Below are positions 59,253-64,000 of a DNA stretch of 64,000 nt, in pieces. Position 1 is the first letter of the stretch, and every line of letters begins with the position of its first letter. Location of the stretch: NCBI RefSeq assembly GCF_013283195.1, contig NZ_JABEKT010000003.1, positions 679,333 through 743,332 of the forward strand. Direction: 5' to 3'. Position numbers and translations under genes: made by a program. A model generated the notes under the pieces. That model had not been told where the DNA came from and did no database searches. It saw only the letters and a program-made list of their open reading frames with translations. This DNA is from Ensifer adhaerens. GTDB taxonomy: Bacteria; Pseudomonadota; Alphaproteobacteria; Rhizobiales; Rhizobiaceae.

Positions 59253-60320
59253 ATGTATCAAAAACGCGCATTGATCGTCGGTGCAACGGGAATCGTCGGG
59301 CTGAACGTTGCCGAACATCTCAGAGACCTCGGCGGCTGGGAGATCCACGGCGCCTCACGCCGGCCACCGCTGGGATCGTCGTACATCAAGCCGCACGCGG
59401 TTGATCTGTTGAAGCGGGACGAGGCGATTGCCGCCCTTTCGCACCTTGCACCGACGCATGTCTTCTATTGCTCCTGGACGCTGGGGTCGAACGAGGACGA
59501 AAACATTCGCCTCAACGGCGACATGCTGAAGAATGTTCTCGACGCCTTCAAGGACAAGGGTTGCCTGCAGCACGTCGGCGTCGTCACCGGCACGAAGCAT
59601 TATCTCGGCCCTTTCGAGGACTACGGCAAGGTCCAGCCGGTCACACCATTCCGTGAAACGGCGCCGCGGTTGCCGAAGAAGAACTTCTACTACGAGCTCG
59701 AAGACATCGTCATGGCCTATGCCGCCGAGTACGACTTCGGCTGGTCTGTACATCGCTCCCATACGATCATCGGCTATGCGGTCGGCAACCTGATGAACAT
59801 CGGCGCGACGCTTGCCACACACGCTTCCATCTGCAAGGCGACCGGCAGGCCGTTCCGCTTCCCCGGAAGCCCGACAGCTTATCGCGGCCTCAACGACATT
59901 ACCGATGCGCGTATCCTCGCCAAGCAGATCGTTTGGGCCGGCACCGAGCCGAACGCCCGCAACGAAGCATTCAACGCGGTCAATGGTGATGTCTTTCGTT
60001 GGGAACAGCTCTGGCAGACGATCGCCGACTACTTCGAGATCCCGGTGGCGGAGTACCCTGGGCAGTACAACTGCCTTGCCGAACAGATGAAAGATCTCGG
60101 CAACGATTGGGCCCGCCTTGTCGGCGACCACGGCCTTCAGCCGAACAAGCTCGACCGCCTCGCCTCCGCATGGCACACCGACCTCGACCTCGGTCGCCCG
60201 ATGGAATGCGTCCACTCGATGGCAAAGGCCAGGGCGCTCGGCTTCACTGAAACGCAGGACACGGAGCGCTCCTTCGTCGACGTGTTCGACCGGCTGCGCG
60301 CCGAACGCATCATTCCCTGA
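59253..60320 (+). CDS. PRISE-type enone reductase (progesterone 5-beta-reductase/iridoid-synthase-like SDR)
   Basis: 355 residues. Nucleotide loop VGATGIVG, then the PRISE signatures: TGTKHYLGP with K115 and FYYELED with Y147, 32 residues apart as for K147/Y179 of the plant enzyme. Such enzymes reduce the C=C of activated enones with NADPH. The AAGGGAGG site precedes the ATG. Product and substrate here are unknown. Divergent from lysR; convergent with the Nfu gene; a terminator follows. Confidence 0.88.
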   Translation: MYQKRALIVGATGIVGLNVAEHLRDLGGWEIHGASRRPPLGSSYIKPHAVDLLKRDEAIAALSHLAPTHVFYCSWTLGSNEDENIRLNGDMLKNVLDAFKDKGCLQHVGVVTGTKHYLGPFEDYGKVQPVTPFRETAPRLPKKNFYYELEDIVMAYAAEYDFGWSVHRSHTIIGYAVGNLMNIGATLATHASICKATGRPFRFPGSPTAYRGLNDITDARILAKQIVWAGTEPNARNEAFNAVNGDVFRWEQLWQTIADYFEIPVAEYPGQYNCLAEQMKDLGNDWARLVGDHGLQPNKLDRLASAWHTDLDLGRPMECVHSMAKARALGFTETQDTERSFVDVFDRLRAERIIP

Positions 60321-60347
60321 GCACAGAGCCAACTCGAAAAACTCCAA

Positions 60348-60377
60348 GGCGCGCCCCCGGGCGCGCCGTTTTGCGTT
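60348..60377 (+). terminator. Rho-independent terminator after the PRISE gene
   Basis: ggcgcgccc / gggcgcgcc, 9-bp GC-only stem with a 2-nt loop, followed by gttttgcgttt. Confidence 0.85.
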
Positions 60378-60471
60378 TGGCGGTTGGAACATCAAGCAAG
60401 CGGCGAAGGACACAGAAAAACCGCGCTCCTTGCGAAACGCGGTTTCAGTCTTTCCACAATTCCTTGCCTTG

Positions 60472-60780
60472 TCAGACGATGAGCGGTCTCGATCCCAGTC
60501 GACGCGCCAGTCGATCCAGCGTCTTGAGGCTCGCATTGACCTGCTCGCAGCGGACCTCCGCCACGCCGTCCACTTCCATGAGATAGGTGCGGATCGGACC
60601 GACATAGGTCATCGCCATGTTGGGGCAGGCCTTGCACGCGCCGACGAGCTTGATGCTGACGACGCCCTCCGGGCTGATATCGGCGATTTCGATATCGCCG
60701 CCGTGGCCAAGGATCAGCGGCCGGATGCGCGCGAAGGCGGCCTCAAGCGCGTCCGGTGATATGGTGGGCCGGGCAGTCAT
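60472..60780 (-). CDS. Nfu-type (NifU C-terminal) iron-sulfur carrier domain protein
   Basis: 102 residues with the NifU C-terminal domain: RPLILGHGGDIEIADIS and the Fe-S ligands C49 and C52 in GACKACPN. Such proteins carry 4Fe-4S clusters to targets. It overlaps the amidohydrolase stop (ATGA) and follows it on the same strand, so the two are produced together; the amidohydrolase or another enzyme of this island may be its client. There is no known Fe-S assembly machinery nearby. Confidence 0.88.
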   Translation of the reverse strand: MTARPTISPDALEAAFARIRPLILGHGGDIEIADISPEGVVSIKLVGACKACPNMAMTYVGPIRTYLMEVDGVAEVRCEQVNASLKTLDRLARRLGSRPLIV

Positions 60781-61787
60781 GCGACCAGCCCCAGCTCGAT
60801 CTTCTTGGCTTCGATATCGATGCCCATGCCGCGGGCAAACGCCTTGCCGAGGATGTTTTCCTTCATCTCGCGGGTGATTTCCGGATAGCCGTAGCGTTCC
60901 TGCAGTTCCTCCGGCATTTCGAGGTTGGCGAGCGTATCGATATAGGTCTGCATGTGCGGCCAGATGAAGGCCTCCGAGCCGTAGCAGATACGATCAGAGC
61001 CGACGTAGAGCAGCGCTTCTCCAAGCCGCGCCAACATCTTCCAGGGCTGAAGGTAGTACTGGTTAAACCAGAGAGGCAGGATCAGGTAGATGTTGTCGAA
61101 ACGGCTGGCGATCGAGATCGTCTCGTCGACGTAGGGATCGCCAAGATGGTGAATTCCGAAGTTGAGCTCGGGAAAATCCGCCGCAGCATATTGAATGTCG
61201 TTGGGTTTGAAGGCTTCGACAGGCCCCAGTTCCAGCGGGAAGCCCTTGTGGAATTGCACCATCTTGATGCCAAGCTCGATCGCCTTCTCCCAAAGGGGAT
61301 AGGCAATATCGCGATCATCCGCGCGCCAGGAACAGCCGCGGCGTTGATACTGATAAAACTTCATGCTGACTGCGCCGAGTTCCTTGACCTGGCGCTCCAT
61401 CTCTTCGAGCGCGAAATCAAGACCATGATAGGCCGGGTCGACGCCGCCGGTCAGCACCACGCGCTTCGGATTCGATTTCGCGAAGGCATCGCTAAGTTCG
61501 ACCGGGCCGAGCCCCGCCCGCCAGTGCGAAAACAATGGCACGGAGCAGGCGCTCGCCATGTCGGTATCAGAGTTCTCAAACAGCATCTTGTTGCCCCATT
61601 CGAGATCGGGGTTCGAGAAGGTTTCGGTTTCCGGTGGCGGACCGCGGCGACCTGTCAGGTTAATGAATCCGGCGATCTGCGAGCGCAGCAGTTTGACGCG
61701 CCTGCCATCGCTTCCCGGCTTGATCTGGTTGTCGCCGAAGTCCTGCGTATGGACCGCCGCGTCGAAAACAAACATCCCGTCTTTCAT
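60777..61787 (-). CDS. Amidohydrolase-2 family (TIM-barrel hydrolase/decarboxylase-like)
   Basis: 336 residues of the amidohydrolase-2 fold: MKDGMFVFDAAVHTQDF at the N-terminus, VDPAYHGLDFALEEMERQ, VQFHKGFPLELGPVEAF, FGIHHLGDPYVDE and YGSEAFIWPHMQTYIDTL. The N-terminal metal site (usually DxHxH) is D-A-A-V-H, so the first His is missing. Related enzymes are ACMS decarboxylase-like and lactonase-like; substrate unknown. Divergent from the transketolase genes. Confidence 0.85.
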   Translation of the reverse strand: MKDGMFVFDAAVHTQDFGDNQIKPGSDGRRVKLLRSQIAGFINLTGRRGPPPETETFSNPDLEWGNKMLFENSDTDMASACSVPLFSHWRAGLGPVELSDAFAKSNPKRVVLTGGVDPAYHGLDFALEEMERQVKELGAVSMKFYQYQRRGCSWRADDRDIAYPLWEKAIELGIKMVQFHKGFPLELGPVEAFKPNDIQYAAADFPELNFGIHHLGDPYVDETISIASRFDNIYLILPLWFNQYYLQPWKMLARLGEALLYVGSDRICYGSEAFIWPHMQTYIDTLANLEMPEELQERYGYPEITREMKENILGKAFARGMGIDIEAKKIELGLVA

Positions 61788-61984
61788 TGCTTACCTCCTT
61801 GAGAAAACCGCCGCCTTCACTTGCGTCCCTCTCTAAGTAACATGAGCCAACCCGTTCATTTCTTTGGAATAGTTGAAGATTGTTTTCAGCTAATCGTGCG
61901 GGCGGCCGCGCGTTTCTCCAGCTAAAACAGACCTCGTGATCAAGCATCCCGTGGGGCGACCCACCTTGAGGACGAGGACAGCAC

Positions 61985-62872
61985 GTGACCCAACCAAGCA
62001 GGATCGAAACAACCGGGGGCCGAAACAGCCTCAGACCGAATGACGAGGAGATTGCATTCCTCAAGGACCGCGCCAAATTCTGTCGCCTCGAGACAATTAG
62101 GCTGATCGAAATCGCGAAGGTCGGGCACTACACCTCCGTCTTCTCCGCGGCGGAGCTGTTCTCGGCACTCTACTACGACGCCATGGACCTGAGGCGCGGT
62201 GAACCGAAATGGGAGGATCGCGACCGTTTCATGATGGGCAAGGGGCACGCTGCCGTCGGGCTCTTTCCCATTCTCGCCGACCTCGATTTCATCGATCGCG
62301 ACGTCCTTGACGGTTACACCCGCCTCGGCAATCCGCTCGGCGACCATCCTGATATGACAAAGGTGCCCGGTATCGATTTCAGCTCGGGTTCGATCGGCCA
62401 CGCACTTTCGGCCGGTTGCGGAATGGCGCTCGCCGGCCGGATGCTGGGCAAGGACTTTTGCACTTACGTGATGATCGGCGACGGGGAACTGCAGGAAGGC
62501 CAGGTCTGGGAGGCTGCCCTTTTCGGCGCCCACAACAGACTCGGAAAGCTGATCGGCATCATCGATCGCAACGGCTACCAGCTCGACGGCTCGGTTGACG
62601 ACATAATCGGCGTCGAGCCGATCGTCGAAAAATGGCAGGCGTTTGGCTGGGAAACCCATGTCGTTGACGGCCACGATGTCGCTGCTGTCGCAACCCTGTT
62701 TCGCACGCTCAAGTCCGATCGCGAGCGGACCCGTCCGGTGATGATCGTTGCCGAGACGGTCAAGGGCAAGGGCGTCTCCTACATGGAGACCGAACCGGGC
62801 TGGCACCTCGGCTATCTCGATCCTTCGGATGCTGCGCGCGCAATTGCCGAAATCGAAGCGATGGAGATCTGA
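61985..62872 (+). CDS. Transketolase, N-terminal (TPP-binding) subunit
   Basis: 295 residues, the PP and TPP-binding half of a split transketolase: LRRGEPKWEDRDRFMMGKGH, the TPP motif GDGELQEGQVWEAALFGAHN and IGIIDRNGYQLDG. Starts with GTG at 61985 after GAGGACGAGG. The second subunit follows after one base. Split transketolases act on ketoses in several catabolic routes; here no kinase or aldolase is nearby. Confidence 0.92.
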   Translation: MTQPSRIETTGGRNSLRPNDEEIAFLKDRAKFCRLETIRLIEIAKVGHYTSVFSAAELFSALYYDAMDLRRGEPKWEDRDRFMMGKGHAAVGLFPILADLDFIDRDVLDGYTRLGNPLGDHPDMTKVPGIDFSSGSIGHALSAGCGMALAGRMLGKDFCTYVMIGDGELQEGQVWEAALFGAHNRLGKLIGIIDRNGYQLDGSVDDIIGVEPIVEKWQAFGWETHVVDGHDVAAVATLFRTLKSDRERTRPVMIVAETVKGKGVSYMETEPGWHLGYLDPSDAARAIAEIEAMEI

Positions 62873-62873
62873 G

Positions 62874-63860
62874 ATGAGCAAGCCGCTTTCCGACAAGTCC
62901 TGGCAATACCGCCAGCTCAACGCCGTGACGCCCGGCCTCGATGCGCTCTCTGACGCCCTCATCGAACTCGTTGCCGCAGGCGAACCGATCGTGGCCGGCA
63001 CGGCCGATCTGCAATACTCGAACGGGCTTGCGAAATTTCATGCGCTCCATCCCGATCGCTTCATTCAGTTCGGGATCTCCGAACAGAACATGGTGTCGGC
63101 CGCAGCCGGGATGGCTGCCGTCGGCATGAAGCCCTATGTCGCAACTTTCGCATCGTTCCTCGCGCTTCTCTGCTGCGAGCAGATCCGCATGGATGTCGCC
63201 TATTCCAAGCTGCCGGTTCGGCTGATCGGCCACCACGCCGGCATCTCGCTCGGCTTCTACGGCACCTCGCATCATGCGACGGAGGACCTCGCCATCATGC
63301 GGTCGATCGCCAACCTGACGGTAATCGCGCCCGCCGACGGCAATCAGCTCAAGGAGGTGATAAAGGCGGCGAACGACTATCCGCATCCGATCTATATGCG
63401 CATCCAGCGCGGGCGCGATCCCGAAGTCTATGCCAACCGCCAGCCGTTCACGATCGGTAAGGCGATTTCTCATTATTCGGGAACCGACCTTACGATCATT
63501 GCCACCGGTTCCACCGTGCACCCCGCTCTCGAAGCGACGCGCGCGCTGCGGGCTGCGGGTGCCAGCGTCGGCTTCCTCGACATGGCGACGGTAAAACCGA
63601 TCGACCGCGATGCCATTCTTGAAGCGGCGGCGCAAAGTCCGCGGATCCTGACGATCGAGGAGCACAATGTGCTTGGGGGCTTGGGTGGTGCGGTTGCAGA
63701 GGTGCTGGCGAGTGAAGGTCTAGCCGTCAAGCTGACCCGTCACGGCATCTACGATGAGTACAGCCTGATCGCACCGCCCACTCACCTCTACGCACACTAT
63801 GAACTCGACGCGAAAGGCATCGAGGCCCGCGCAACGAGGCTGCTCGACAGGAACGTGTGA
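62874..63860 (+). CDS. Transketolase, C-terminal (pyrimidine-binding) subunit
   Basis: 328 residues: TADLQYSNGLAKFH, FGISEQNMVSAAAGMAAVGM, GHHAGISLGFYGTSHHATED and the C-terminal domain. Contains the Glu (ISEQN) that activates TPP. ATG at 62874 is in frame after GAG-rich bases, with one base between the genes. With the partner it forms the heteromeric active site. Confidence 0.92.
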   Translation: MSKPLSDKSWQYRQLNAVTPGLDALSDALIELVAAGEPIVAGTADLQYSNGLAKFHALHPDRFIQFGISEQNMVSAAAGMAAVGMKPYVATFASFLALLCCEQIRMDVAYSKLPVRLIGHHAGISLGFYGTSHHATEDLAIMRSIANLTVIAPADGNQLKEVIKAANDYPHPIYMRIQRGRDPEVYANRQPFTIGKAISHYSGTDLTIIATGSTVHPALEATRALRAAGASVGFLDMATVKPIDRDAILEAAAQSPRILTIEEHNVLGGLGGAVAEVLASEGLAVKLTRHGIYDEYSLIAPPTHLYAHYELDAKGIEARATRLLDRNV

Positions 63861-63890
63861 AAACTGCAGCGCCTGCCGTTCTCTCAAAAG

Positions 63891-63919
63891 ACCGCGGAGT
63901 TTAGGCTCCGCGGTTTTTT
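63891..63919 (+). terminator. Rho-independent terminator after the transketolase genes
   Basis: accgcggag / ctccgcggt arms, 6-nt loop, followed by TTTTTT. Confidence 0.9.
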
Positions 63920-63935
63920 CCTTGTCGTCTCTGTC

Positions 63936-64000
63936 TTACGCAACGCCGCCGAGGCAGACATATTTGATCTCGGTGAATTCCTCGATGCCGTATCTGGAGC
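63936..64000 (-). CDS. Aldehyde dehydrogenase, C-terminal end (partial)
   Basis: Twenty codons reading SRYGIEEFTEIKYVCLGGVA to the stop, the standard end of GabD-like aldehyde dehydrogenases and very similar to the end of the 30656-32152 gene. The gene continues past the right edge. Convergent with the transketolase genes. Confidence 0.8.
   Translation of the reverse strand, partial: SRYGIEEFTEIKYVCLGGVA

Noticed and set aside
59355..60605. 416-codon minus-strand frame over the PRISE gene
   Set aside because: Antisense of a clearly coding gene.
60756..61802. 348-codon plus-strand frame overlapping the amidohydrolase
   Set aside because: Shadow frame; the minus strand has clear amidohydrolase motifs and coupling with the Nfu gene.

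Overview
The window is GC-rich DNA from an alphaproteobacterium, most likely Rhizobiaceae (Ensifer, Shinella or Rhizobium type). The evidence is a RopA/Omp2-type porin, an ectoine-uptake (ehu) remnant, paired Ku genes, HWE-family kinase signalling and many ABC importers next to catabolic genes. Most genes are accessory catabolic genes mixed with mobile-element debris, as on a large plasmid or genomic island. No rRNA, intact tRNA, CRISPR array or replication origin was recognised.

Layout. 1-5.4 kb: a RIT element (three overlapping tyrosine recombinase genes, the third cut by the window edge), abutting an IS21 remnant through a 30-bp perfect palindrome, then a 5'-truncated gene, an HNH-like nuclease gene and an etfA scrap. 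5.7-11.7 kb: an exported caspase-like protein, an autotransporter remnant, a porin and a secreted LVIVD-repeat protein. 11.9-22.1 kb: a tryptophan/kynurenine-type island with a GntR regulator, an ABC importer, kynureninase, an aldehyde dehydrogenase, a LysR regulator, a DapA-like lyase, 3-hydroxyanthranilate 3,4-dioxygenase and an aspartate-dehydrogenase-like enzyme. 22.5-28.3 kb: three overlapping signalling genes (hybrid kinase, CheR, HWE kinase). 28.6-35.0 kb: a decayed alcohol dehydrogenase, an omega-aminotransferase plus succinate-semialdehyde-type dehydrogenase, Lrp and MocR regulators, and a deleted ehuA/ehuB chimera.

35.1-41.7 kb: a leftward operon for organosulfur scavenging (two SfnB/DszC-like oxidoreductases, a MetNIQ-like importer, an NtaA/DmoA-like monooxygenase). 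41.9-49.8 kb: small unknown genes, two Ku genes, a VapBC pair, an exported epoxide hydrolase, a cytochrome P460 and a RelB/ParE pair. 49.9-64.0 kb: a second catabolic island with a sugar-type ABC importer, three SDRs, a cupin, TetR and two LysR regulators, a PRISE-type enone reductase, an amidohydrolase with an Nfu-like protein, a split transketolase and the end of another aldehyde dehydrogenase.

Two parts are the best candidates for something undescribed. The first is the 3-hydroxyanthranilate module, which carries the ring-cleaving dioxygenase but neither ACMS decarboxylase nor quinolinate phosphoribosyltransferase in the window, and instead has divergent DapA-like and aspartate-dehydrogenase-like enzymes. 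The second is the 50-64 kb island, which combines an enone reductase, an amidohydrolase/Nfu pair and a split transketolase with no sugar kinase. Both functions are inferred from gene content.
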